A model generated the notes under the pieces. The model was not told the origin of the DNA. It saw only the letters and a list, made by a program, of their open reading frames with translations, and did no database searches. This document shows positions 1 to 7,747 of a stretch of 64,000 nucleotides of DNA, piece by piece; within the stretch, counting starts at the first letter, position 1; the number at the start of each line of letters is the position of its first letter. The translations under genes and the position numbers were made by a program. The DNA is from Gilvirhabdus luticola (lineage in GTDB: Bacteria; Bacteroidota; Bacteroidia; Flavobacteriales; Flavobacteriaceae): the NCBI RefSeq assembly GCF_032583975.1, contig NZ_JAWHTF010000001.1. One strand, given 5' to 3'.

Positions 1-960
1 GAATTCGCGTTATGGATGGATTCAGAGCGCTTATTACATCCTATTATAAATCAAGATGCTGTTGACACTCAAAATGAAGTAGTTAAAGAGGAAAAAAGAT
101 CAACTTATGACAATCGCCCATATGGTCAATTTTTATTTGTAACAGGCGAAAATCTATTTAAAGTACATCCTTATAGGTACAAAAATATTGGAGACATGGA
201 TCATCTTGATGCTGCCACACTTGAAGAGTTCCAAGATTATTTTAATAAATATTATGTTCCAAATAATTTGGTGCTGGTAATTGCAGGAGATATTGATATT
301 CCTAAGACTAAAAAAATGGTGAATGAATACTATTCTGCAATACCAAAAGGAGAAAAAATTGTGCGAAATTTTCCTAAAGAAGAACCTATATTAGAAACGA
401 AAAAAGTAACTACTCGTGACGCTAATATTCAAATTCCAGGAATTATAGCGGCTTATAGAACTCCTGGGTTTACTGAACGTGATGCATACATATTTAATAT
501 GGTTTCAACTTATCTTAGTGATGGTAAATCGTCAAAATTGTATAAAAAAATAGTAGATGATAAAAAAATGGCACTTCAAGTTGGAGCAATAAATATTGAT
601 CAGAAAGATTATAGTATATATGCTTTATATGCTTTACCTTCAGGAGATGTTGGGTTAAATGACCTTCTAGCCGAAATAGATGAAGAAATTATAAAAATGC
701 AGAATGAATTAATCTCTGAAAAAGACTATCAAAAACTACAAAATAAAATTGAAAACCAAATAGTTAGTACAAATTCTAGTATTGAAAACATAGCAAACGC
801 ATTAGCCAGGTATTACCTTTTGTATGGTGATGTTAATTTAATAAACGATCAAATAAATATCTATCAATCTATAACACGTGAAGAGATACAGGCTGCGGTT
901 AAAAAATACCTCAATCCAAATCAACGTGTTGAAATAGAATACTTACCAGAGACAAAATAA
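1..960 (+). CDS. M16 family zinc metallopeptidase subunit, 5' partial
   Basis: The reading frame is open from base 1, so the gene starts upstream of the window; the first ATG at 16 is internal, because the five preceding codons (EFALW) continue a typical M16 sequence. What remains is the end of the N-terminal catalytic domain, where GDIDI closes the first M16 half, and the C-terminal M16 domain (GIIAAYRTPG onward). The HxxEH zinc motif would lie before the window and cannot be checked. It is followed after 24 bases by a second M16 gene with a signal peptide. By analogy with two-subunit M16 peptidases this would be the catalytic partner, working in the periplasm or envelope. Family assignment is firm; the role is inferred. 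Confidence 0.85.
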   Translation, partial: EFALWMDSERLLHPIINQDAVDTQNEVVKEEKRSTYDNRPYGQFLFVTGENLFKVHPYRYKNIGDMDHLDAATLEEFQDYFNKYYVPNNLVLVIAGDIDIPKTKKMVNEYYSAIPKGEKIVRNFPKEEPILETKKVTTRDANIQIPGIIAAYRTPGFTERDAYIFNMVSTYLSDGKSSKLYKKIVDDKKMALQVGAINIDQKDYSIYALYALPSGDVGLNDLLAEIDEEIIKMQNELISEKDYQKLQNKIENQIVSTNSSIENIANALARYYLLYGDVNLINDQINIYQSITREEIQAAVKKYLNPNQRVEIEYLPETK

Positions 961-984
961 TTATAAAAAACAAAGAGGATTTAT

Positions 985-3081
985 ATGAACACTAAAATAT
1001 TAACCTTTGTATGCGTATTCCTTATTTCAATAGGTTTACAAGCACAATTAGATAGAACCAAAGCACCAGAATCTGGGCCAGCTCCAAAAATTAAACTGCA
1101 AAAGCCAGTAGAGTTTACTTTAAGTAATGGATTAAAGGTCATGGTCATAGAAAATCATAAATTACCGCGTGTATCTTACGGTTTAACAATAGACAATATT
1201 CCTGCTGTTGAAGGAGATAAGAAAGGAATTTCTATTCTTCTTGCAGCATTACTTGGCAATGGAACAACCTCTATTACTAAAGATGACTTTAATGAAGAAA
1301 TTGATTTTCTAGGAGCAAATTTAAATTTTAGTGCTTCGGAAGCATTTGCAAGTGGTCTATCTAAATATTCAGAACGAATGTTAGAATTATTGGCTGATGC
1401 AACAATGAATCCTTTATTTGATGAAGCAGAACTGAATAAAGAAAGAGTAAGACAAATTGAAGGGTTAAAAGCTGGAGAAAAATCTGTAGATGTTGTAGCT
1501 AGACGTGTCGCATTAGCTTTGGCTTATGGAACTCATCATCCAGGTGGTGAATTTGAAACCGAAGAATCATTAAATAATGTCACATTAGATGATATTAAAG
1601 AATTTTACAAGAAAAGCTTTAATTCAGAAAATGCCTATTTAGTTGTTATTGGAGATGTTGATGCAACTACTATTGAAAAGCAAGTAAAAAAATACTTTGG
1701 CTCATGGGAAAATACTGCCGGCTATGAAGCCAATAAAATGCCCATTGAAAATCCTAATGTAGAGAATACTCAAATTAATTTTATTGACATGCCCAATGCA
1801 GTGCAATCAAATGTATCTGTCATGAATACAACCAAATTTAAAATGAGCGATCCTGACTATCATGCTGTATTAATTGCAAATCATATATTAGGAGGTGGAG
1901 GCAATGGTTATTTATTTAAGAATTTAAGAGAGAAGCATGGTTACACTTATGGTGCTTATTCAGGAATAAATGATAATAAATATGTATCACGATTTAGAGC
2001 AAGTGCAAAAGTACGAAATATGGTTACAGACAGTTCTGTAGTGCAAATCCTTAACGAATTAAAACGCATTAGAACAATGGATGTGGATCCTCAAGATTTG
2101 TTTGAGGCCAAAGCCGAATACTTAGGATTTTTCGTTTTGGCTTTAGAAAATCCACAAACCATTTCTCAATATGCTCTTAACATTAAACTAAATAATCTTC
2201 CTGAAGATTTTTATGAAAACTATTTAGAAAAAATAAATGCTGTAACAGTTGAAGATATAAAACGTGTAGCTAATAAGCACTTTAAAGTTGACAATGCTAG
2301 AATAGTGGTAGTTGGAAAAGGAAGTGATGTTTTAGAAAATCTTGAGAAAATAGGAATACCAATTAAGTATTTTGACCAATACGCAAACCCTGTTGAAAAA
2401 CCAGTTTTTTCTAAACCAATACCCGAAGGTGTAACAGCTCAAACTGTTTTAGACAACTATTTAAGTGCAATTGGTGGTAAAGATAAGGCTGAAACCGTAA
2501 AAACCATTCTAACTAATGCTCAAGTTAAAATTGAAGGCGCACCTTTTGAACCAACAGCAGAGATTAAACAAATGTTTCCAAACAAGGAATCGTTGGAAAT
2601 GTCTGTTGAAGGATATGGAGTTATTTTTAAGCAAAAGTATAATGGAGAAACGGGTTATACAGAACAACAAGGTGAACGTAAAGCCTTTTCAGATAAGGAC
2701 TTAAATGAAAGAAAATCAGGCTATTCTATTTTTCCAGAACTTTATTATCATATTGAAAATCTGAATTTAGAAAGTATAGTGTCCATTGATGAGAATGATG
2801 TTTATAAAATAAAAATTTCTATTGACGGAAAAGATACATACAGATATTACGATATTAAAACAGGTCTTTTGTTAAGGACTGAAACTACTTCATATCCTAT
2901 TGATTCTAATGAAGAAAGCCAAAGTCAAGCAATTATACTAATAGTAGATTATGGAGATTATAAACTAGTTAATGATGTTTTATATCCTCATCAAACTTAC
3001 ATAAGTGGCCCACAATCATTTAATTTTAATATTTCAAACATTATCATTAATGAAGGTGTTACAGATACTGATTTTGATTAA
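985..3081 (+). CDS. M16 family peptidase-like subunit with C-terminal extension
   Basis: A 698-residue exported protein with a signal peptide at residues 1-20 (cleavage near LQA-Q). Two M16 domains span about 40-460. At residues 81-96, where active M16 enzymes carry HxxEH, the sequence reads GISILLAALLGNGTTS, so the zinc ligands are absent. The second domain keeps the Arg/Tyr motif LREKHGYTYGAYSG near 313-326 that helps bind substrate in M16 proteins. Residues about 480-698 form an extra domain beginning LDNYLSAIGGKDKAETV, which resembles lipoprotein-carrier-like domains of Bacteroidota. The preceding M16 gene ends 24 bases upstream, so an active/inactive heterodimer is likely. No terminator was seen behind it. 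Confidence 0.88.
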   Translation: MNTKILTFVCVFLISIGLQAQLDRTKAPESGPAPKIKLQKPVEFTLSNGLKVMVIENHKLPRVSYGLTIDNIPAVEGDKKGISILLAALLGNGTTSITKDDFNEEIDFLGANLNFSASEAFASGLSKYSERMLELLADATMNPLFDEAELNKERVRQIEGLKAGEKSVDVVARRVALALAYGTHHPGGEFETEESLNNVTLDDIKEFYKKSFNSENAYLVVIGDVDATTIEKQVKKYFGSWENTAGYEANKMPIENPNVENTQINFIDMPNAVQSNVSVMNTTKFKMSDPDYHAVLIANHILGGGGNGYLFKNLREKHGYTYGAYSGINDNKYVSRFRASAKVRNMVTDSSVVQILNELKRIRTMDVDPQDLFEAKAEYLGFFVLALENPQTISQYALNIKLNNLPEDFYENYLEKINAVTVEDIKRVANKHFKVDNARIVVVGKGSDVLENLEKIGIPIKYFDQYANPVEKPVFSKPIPEGVTAQTVLDNYLSAIGGKDKAETVKTILTNAQVKIEGAPFEPTAEIKQMFPNKESLEMSVEGYGVIFKQKYNGETGYTEQQGERKAFSDKDLNERKSGYSIFPELYYHIENLNLESIVSIDENDVYKIKISIDGKDTYRYYDIKTGLLLRTETTSYPIDSNEESQSQAIILIVDYGDYKLVNDVLYPHQTYISGPQSFNFNISNIIINEGVTDTDFD

Positions 3082-3116
3082 GGAAAAAATTTAATTCAAA
3101 AAACCACGATATTTTG

Positions 3117-3124
3117 TAATTTTG
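3117..3124 (+). promoter_or_regulatory. Candidate -7 element for the HMA lipoprotein gene
   Basis: TAATTTTG fits the Bacteroidota -7 consensus TAnnTTTG and lies 23 bases before the ATG at 3148. No clear TTG -33 element was found at the usual distance, so this is a tentative call. Confidence 0.35.
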
Positions 3125-3147
3125 TAATCCATTTGATACTATTTAAA

Positions 3148-3537
3148 ATGAGAAAAATCCAAAATATTGTATTAGTTGTTTTAGTTACTTTTTTTCTGGT
3201 AAATTGTAAAGAAAGTACAAAACCTGAAATTGTTACTGTTGAAGTTGAAACACCAAAAGAAAGCCAGAAGGTTTTAGATCCGAATGCTACTTATGCAAAA
3301 GCAGAATTTACTGTAAACGGAATGACTTGCGAAATTGGATGTGCTAAAACCATTGAGAAAAAATTGGCTAAAATGGATGGTGTGAAATTTGCCTCCGTGA
3401 ACTTTAATGAAAAATTGGCTAAAGTTGAATTTGATGAAGCTAAAGTATCTCCTGAACTCATCGAAGAAACCGTGACAAAAATTGCAGATATCTATAAGGT
3501 TAGCGATATGAAAATGGTTGAGGCTTTTTCGGAATAG
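3148..3537 (+). CDS. Heavy-metal-associated (HMA) domain lipoprotein
   Basis: A 129-residue predicted lipoprotein. The ATG at 3148 is preferred over an in-frame TTG at 3133 because it puts the positive residues MRK directly before the hydrophobic stretch and the lipobox LVNC (Cys20). After a spacer rich in Glu, Pro and Thr, residues about 50-125 form one HMA fold with GMTCEIGC. The usual MxCxxC copper or metal site is altered here: the two cysteines (61 and 65) are separated by three residues. It probably binds a soft metal such as copper in the periplasm. It converges with gldD with only 4 bases between the stop codons and no hairpin there. Confidence 0.8.
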   Translation: MRKIQNIVLVVLVTFFLVNCKESTKPEIVTVEVETPKESQKVLDPNATYAKAEFTVNGMTCEIGCAKTIEKKLAKMDGVKFASVNFNEKLAKVEFDEAKVSPELIEETVTKIADIYKVSDMKMVEAFSE

Positions 3538-3541
3538 AAAA

Positions 3542-4120
3542 TTACTTCCACTCTACAGTTTCCATAATATGCTTGATGTCTTTCTGCAAATAGTTGGCTG
3601 CTGGAAGAATAGAATCATAATTAGGTTTGGCATAAAAGTATAGTGAGCCAGTTAAAAAATGCTTTACACTGTCTGTAACGTAGAATTGTGATTGAGACGC
3701 AGCATTTCCTCCGACCTCATAAAACATACCATAAACTTTACGTATATCATTTTCATAAATTTGCTCAATTATTTCATCAGCTTTAATCGTATGTTTTTGC
3801 GTAAAATTTTGGGCGTCTTTTAAGAAAGCTATTAAATTCTCATGAGTGGTTATAGTCTTATATGTTAAAAAAATAGTGCCTTTCAAAGCAGGATATTCTA
3901 AAGTAACGCCATAACTTTCTGTGTCACTCTCTATTTGATTTGAACTTATTTTGGTTGCCAAAATATTTTTTTCAAATGTAAAAGGTAAATCCGTTAGAGC
4001 CTTATCATAATTGGCTTCTGGGTATTCTAAACGTAGAAATGCTTTAGGTTTAGGGACAGGGTCGTTCCCACAAGAAAAGAAGACAACAGTAATAATTGCA
4101 ATTAGTATCTTTTTCATCAA
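3542..4120 (-). CDS. gldD: Gliding motility lipoprotein GldD
   Basis: A 192-residue lipoprotein with lipobox FFSC (Cys17), followed by the GldD-typical opening with KPKAFLRLEYPEANY and an FTFEKN segment. GldD is required for gliding and T9SS function in Flavobacterium johnsoniae; its biochemical role is not settled. The gene directly abuts gldE upstream (no bases between), and mutY-ssb-gldE-gldD is an order I recognise from gliding Flavobacteriia. MMKK offers two adjacent ATG codons; the first is used. Confidence 0.93.
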   Translation of the reverse strand: MMKKILIAIITVVFFSCGNDPVPKPKAFLRLEYPEANYDKALTDLPFTFEKNILATKISSNQIESDTESYGVTLEYPALKGTIFLTYKTITTHENLIAFLKDAQNFTQKHTIKADEIIEQIYENDIRKVYGMFYEVGGNAASQSQFYVTDSVKHFLTGSLYFYAKPNYDSILPAANYLQKDIKHIMETVEWK

Positions 4121-5425
4121 TTAAGGTAACGTTATTTTTATGCGTTTTATGCGTTTTTTGTCCAAAGATTCTATGGTAAAAACGTATTCCTCAAAATTTA
4201 TTTTGCTATTCACTTTTGGAAATGCTCCAGAAATTTCAAGAACAAAACCAGCTATAGTTTCAGCCTCACCTTTATTGTTTTCAAAAATGGAATCGTCTTC
4301 CAGTTTAATAATTTTATAAAAGTCTTTTAAAGCAAGTTTACCTTCAATAACGTAGTTTTTATCATCTAGTTTAGAAAACATCAAGTCTTCATCATCAAAC
4401 TCATCACTAATATCTCCAACAATTTCTTCAATGATGTCTTCAAGCGAAATTAAACCAGAAGTTCCACCATACTCATCAACCACAACAGCAAGATGTACTT
4501 TCTTCTCCTGAAATTCAGCCATTAGATCATCCAGCTTTTTGTTTTCTGGAACAAAAAAGGCTTCTCGTAAAAGTGTTGTCCAGTCAAACTGTTTTCTGTC
4601 AACATAAGGCAATAAATCCTTTACATAAAGAATGCCTTCTATTTGATCTATATTATCCTTATAAACGGGAATTCGAGAATAGCCATTTTCTATAATCTCT
4701 GGAATAATTTCTGAATATTTCTGATCAACAGTCAGTGCAAAAATATCTATTCTTGGACGCATAACTTGTTTGGTGTCTGTATTACCGAATGATACAATAC
4801 CCTTTAATATTTTTTGCTCTTCTTGAGTTGTATCTCCTTCACTTGCCAATTCTAAAGCTTGAGAAAGTTGATCGACACTGATATTGGATTTTTGTTTCCC
4901 TAATCTATCATGAATGGCAATTGTAGTGCTGCGCATAGGTAAGCTAATTGGCGAAAAAATAACATCAAGAACTTTTAACGGGTATGCCATAAATGTAGAA
5001 AACTTAACATTGTTTCTGCTGGCATAGACTTTAGGAAGTATTTCTCCAAATAAAAGAATGAGAAACGTTATGATTACAACCTCGACAATAAACCTTATTA
5101 TATTGCTTGTAATGTTATGAAATAAATTATCACCAATGAAAGCAAACAAAATAACAATGCCAATATTAATAAAGTTGTTGGCTACTAAAATAGTTGCCAA
5201 AAGTTTCTTGGGGCGTTCTAAAAGTTTTGATATAATCTGAAATCGTTTTGAGTTGTGCTCAAGACCTTCTTCAATATTGGTTCTGCTTAATGAAAACAGA
5301 GCTACTTCTGCTCCAGAGATTAATGCAGAACATAAAAGCATTAAACACATCAATGCAAGGCCAAAAAGAACCGAAAAATCAATGGCTAAAAATAATATTC
5401 TAAAATTCGAAGGATCAGGATCCAA
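4121..5425 (-). CDS. gldE: Gliding motility-associated protein GldE (CNNM/CBS-domain membrane protein)
   Basis: 434 residues. The N-terminal half is a DUF21/CNNM transmembrane domain of about four helices, including SGAEVALFSLSR and FGEILPKVYASR. A CBS pair follows at about 205-330 (RPRIDIFALTVDQK, VVDEYGGTSGLISLEDIIEE), then a CorC/HlyC-type C-terminal domain at about 345-430. Relatives transport or sense divalent cations; GldE is associated with gliding and partly supports GldD function in F. johnsoniae. It sits between ssb and gldD on the same strand and is probably co-transcribed with gldD. Confidence 0.92.
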   Translation of the reverse strand: MDPDPSNFRILFLAIDFSVLFGLALMCLMLLCSALISGAEVALFSLSRTNIEEGLEHNSKRFQIISKLLERPKKLLATILVANNFINIGIVILFAFIGDNLFHNITSNIIRFIVEVVIITFLILLFGEILPKVYASRNNVKFSTFMAYPLKVLDVIFSPISLPMRSTTIAIHDRLGKQKSNISVDQLSQALELASEGDTTQEEQKILKGIVSFGNTDTKQVMRPRIDIFALTVDQKYSEIIPEIIENGYSRIPVYKDNIDQIEGILYVKDLLPYVDRKQFDWTTLLREAFFVPENKKLDDLMAEFQEKKVHLAVVVDEYGGTSGLISLEDIIEEIVGDISDEFDDEDLMFSKLDDKNYVIEGKLALKDFYKIIKLEDDSIFENNKGEAETIAGFVLEISGAFPKVNSKINFEEYVFTIESLDKKRIKRIKITLP

Positions 5426-5448
5426 GAACTATCGTGTTAGTTAAACAA

Positions 5449-5892
5449 TTAGAAAGGTAAATCATCCTCCTCTTCAACAATTGGCTCATTTACCATTTCA
5501 CTACTAGCTGGTTTTTGAGCTGACTGTTGATTAGAAAAATTTGCTTCACTTTCTTTTTTGGTTGTTAAAAATTTAAAGTCTGTACATTGAATCTCTGTTG
5601 AATATCTTTCTTGACCTTTTTCATCTTGCCATTTTCTGGTTTTAATTCGGCCTTCAACATAAATTCTATCTCCTTTGCTTAAGTATTTTTCACAGATTTC
5701 TGCAGCTTTATTTCTAACAACTATGTTATGCCATTCTGTATTGGTAATTCTTTCGTTGGTTTGCCTATTGGTATAAGTTTCATTTGTTGCCAGAGGAAAG
5801 CGTCCAACACAACCTCCGCCTTCAAAATAGTGCATTTTGATATCGTCTCCTAAATGCCCTATTAGCATTGCCTTATTTAATGTTCCAGACAT
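5449..5892 (-). CDS. ssb: Single-stranded DNA-binding protein
   Basis: 147 residues: an OB fold at about 1-108 starting MSGTLNKAMLIGHLGDD and including the conserved NTEWHNIVV segment, a low-complexity linker, and the acidic tip EEEDDLPF that docks partner repair proteins. It covers single strands in replication, recombination and repair. It lies between mutY and gldE on the same strand, 84 bases after mutY, so it may have its own promoter. Confidence 0.95.
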   Translation of the reverse strand: MSGTLNKAMLIGHLGDDIKMHYFEGGGCVGRFPLATNETYTNRQTNERITNTEWHNIVVRNKAAEICEKYLSKGDRIYVEGRIKTRKWQDEKGQERYSTEIQCTDFKFLTTKKESEANFSNQQSAQKPASSEMVNEPIVEEEDDLPF

Positions 5893-5976
5893 GATTTTTT
5901 GTTTTGAATTGCAAAATTAAAGATTTGAATTTACTTTTTTAAAATTAATGAAAATATAATTGATAACCTTTTGAAT

Positions 5977-7017
5977 TTAGAAATTAAATGACTTTAAAAA
6001 GTTATCTATTAAAACGGGTACAGCAAAGTCTTTTACATCATTAATATTTATAGAATTTTCATGCAACGTTTTCACTTCAACAATCCAAAATTTTGTGTAT
6101 AAATGCTGATGTGATAACTTATGAATTATGTCGTCTTCATTATATAAAAAAAGATTAAAACAATTCCCATTCAAAACATGATGAGCATTTACTATATCCT
6201 TTAATTCTTTATAATTCAAAGACTTATTAGATTCTATTAAAGGAAATTGATATAGATTTTGCCATATTCCTTTGGTTTTACGTTTTTCTAAAACAGTGTT
6301 TCCATTTTCTGATATAAATACCAAAAAATTAAAATAACGTTTTCTTAATTTAATTGTCTTTTGCTTCACGGGAAGCTTGTCAATCATATTCTTTTGCAAA
6401 GCAATACAACTGTTGTTAAAAGGGCAGGCAGCGCAATCAGGATTCTTTGGTTTACATTGTGTAGCGCCAAACTCCATAATAGCTTGATTAAATTCAGCAG
6501 GATTCTTTTTATCAATTAATTCTTGTGCTAACTTTTTGAACTCTTTTGTTCCTTTTGTTGAATTTATAGGCGTTTCAATTCCAAAATAACGCGCAAGTAC
6601 TCTATAAACATTACCATCAACAACAGCGGTGTTTTCATTAAAACAAATTGAAGCTATGGCACTGGCTGTATAATCTCCAACGCCTTTCAGCTTCAATAAA
6701 TCGTCATATGTGCTGGGAAATTCTCCGTTAAACTTATTTACAATATATTTTGCTGTGGTATGCAAATTTCTAGCTCGAGAATAGTATCCTAGTCCTTGCC
6801 ATAATTTAAGTATCTCACTTTCACTCGCATTAGCAAGGTCAAACACAGTAGGGTAAGTTCTTATAAATACTTCATAATAAGGTAATCCTTGTTTTACTTG
6901 TGTCTGTTGTAAAATAATCTCTGATAGCCAAATGTAGTATGGGTTTTTAGTTTTTCTCCAAGGAAAATCCCTCTTGTTATTTGAATACCAATGTGTTAAA
7001 GTTTTAGAAAAAACCAT
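5977..7017 (-). CDS. mutY: A/G-specific adenine DNA glycosylase MutY
   Basis: 346 residues. It removes adenine mispaired with 8-oxoguanine. The catalytic Glu is in SEIILQQTQV (Glu33), the helix-hairpin-helix is LKGVGDYTASAI, and the catalytic Asp is in AVVDGNVYRVLARY. Four cysteines in C-x6-C-x2-C-x5-C (CKPKNPDCAACPFNNSC) bind the [4Fe-4S] cluster. The C-terminal domain (about 225-346) is the NUDIX-like 8-oxoG reader. It heads the mutY-ssb-gldE-gldD group and is divergent from HU. Confidence 0.95.
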   Translation of the reverse strand: MVFSKTLTHWYSNNKRDFPWRKTKNPYYIWLSEIILQQTQVKQGLPYYEVFIRTYPTVFDLANASESEILKLWQGLGYYSRARNLHTTAKYIVNKFNGEFPSTYDDLLKLKGVGDYTASAIASICFNENTAVVDGNVYRVLARYFGIETPINSTKGTKEFKKLAQELIDKKNPAEFNQAIMEFGATQCKPKNPDCAACPFNNSCIALQKNMIDKLPVKQKTIKLRKRYFNFLVFISENGNTVLEKRKTKGIWQNLYQFPLIESNKSLNYKELKDIVNAHHVLNGNCFNLFLYNEDDIIHKLSHQHLYTKFWIVEVKTLHENSININDVKDFAVPVLIDNFLKSFNF

Positions 7018-7078
7018 TTAAAATATATACTAAACGCAAAAATAAACGTTTATAAACTTAAATTTTAGTGAATTAGGT

Positions 7079-7110
7079 TTGAAATATTGAATATTAAATT
7101 CCTATATTTG
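7079..7110 (+). promoter_or_regulatory. Promoter of the HU gene
   Basis: TTG at 7079-7081 and TATATTTG at 7103-7110, 21 bases apart, fit the Bacteroidota promoter pattern TTG-N17-23-TAnnTTTG. The HU start codon at 7153 is about 40 bases downstream. This is the best-formed promoter in the window. Confidence 0.65.
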
Positions 7111-7152
7111 CAACCCTTAATAATTAATAGTAACAATAATAAAATAATAAAA

Positions 7153-7443
7153 ATGACTAAGGCTGATTTAGTAGCAAAAATTTCTGAAAAATTAGGAATT
7201 GAAAAAGGAGATGTTCAAGCAACTGTAGAGACATTCATGGAAGAAGTTAAAACTTCTTTAGAAGGCGGTGATAATGTGTATTTAAGAGGATTTGGTAGTT
7301 TCATTATCAAAACAAGAGCTGAAAAAACCGGTAGAAACATTTCAAAGAACACAACTATCAAAATTCCTGCGCACAATATTCCTGCGTTTAAACCTGCAAA
7401 AGTTTTTGTTGAAGGCGTAAAAACAAATGTTGACGTAAAATAA
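7153..7443 (+). CDS. HU family DNA-binding protein
   Basis: 96 residues starting MTKADLVAKISEKLGIEK, a standard HU beginning, so ATG 7153 is chosen rather than an upstream in-frame ATG at 7087 that would lie inside the promoter. The dimerisation core includes GDNVYLRGFGSF; the DNA-gripping arm runs through the positions NISKNTTIKIPAHNIPAFKP. It bends and compacts DNA as a dimer. It stands alone after its own promoter, with a tiny basic peptide gene 30 bases downstream. Confidence 0.94.
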   Translation: MTKADLVAKISEKLGIEKGDVQATVETFMEEVKTSLEGGDNVYLRGFGSFIIKTRAEKTGRNISKNTTIKIPAHNIPAFKPAKVFVEGVKTNVDVK

Positions 7444-7473
7444 AAAATATTAATTTAAAAAAAGTAACAATTT

Positions 7474-7566
7474 ATGCCAAGTGGTAAAAAGCGTAAAAGA
7501 CACAAGGTAGCAACGCATAAGCGTAAAAAAAGGCGGCGAGCTAATCGTCATAAAAAGAAAAAATAG
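7474..7566 (+). CDS. 30-residue very basic peptide, COX24/AURKAIP1-like ribosome-associated type
   Basis: The ORF starts MPSGKKRKRHKVATHKRKKR and ends in a Lys tract; 20 of its 30 residues are Lys or Arg and 4 are His. Peptides of this type are conserved in Flavobacteriia, usually as very short ORFs missed by gene callers. They resemble the COX24_C/AURKAIP1 (mS38) and mycobacterial bS22 type of tiny ribosomal proteins. It sits 30 bases after HU and is followed at once by a strong terminator hairpin, so HU and this peptide may share a transcript. The ribosomal role is inferred from composition and family resemblance. Confidence 0.75.
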   Translation: MPSGKKRKRHKVATHKRKKRRRANRHKKKK

Positions 7567-7569
7567 ACT

Positions 7570-7597
7570 AAAAAAGTAGTTATTAAACTACTTTTTT
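7570..7597 (+). terminator. Rho-independent terminator after the basic peptide gene
   Basis: A perfect 12-bp stem (AAAAAAGTAGTT with its complement) and an ATTA loop, ending in six T. It begins 4 bases after the stop codon at 7566. Confidence 0.8.
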
Positions 7598-7747
7598 GGT
7601 TTTAAAAGTAACGTTCTTTGAAAATGAGTTTATTAATTGTGTAATACCTTAACACAAATGAACTCTCTGGATTTTTTTAAAATCCTGTGAAGAAATAATG
7701 TATAATCCATCTATCCCGCATTTGCGTGATGGATAAAAATTAACACA
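7598..7747 (+). promoter_or_regulatory. Leader region of the RNase G gene with boxA-like sequence and hairpin
   Basis: The 150 bases before the ribonuclease gene contain GTTCTTTGAAAA (7613-7624), the boxA-like sequence found ahead of Bacteroidota rRNA genes. There is also a small stem TTGTGT/ACACAA (7637-7657) and a second hairpin, ATCCATC (7705-7711) with GATGGAT (7728-7734) and an inner CGCA/TGCG, ending 13 bases before the start codon. Transcript control of the ribonuclease is plausible but inferred. Confidence 0.4.

Noticed and set aside
1..6. EcoRI site GAATTC at the very first base, suggesting a cloning junction
   Set aside because: The codons GAA TTC continue the M16 reading frame naturally, so it is more likely chance; nothing in the sequence marks a vector.
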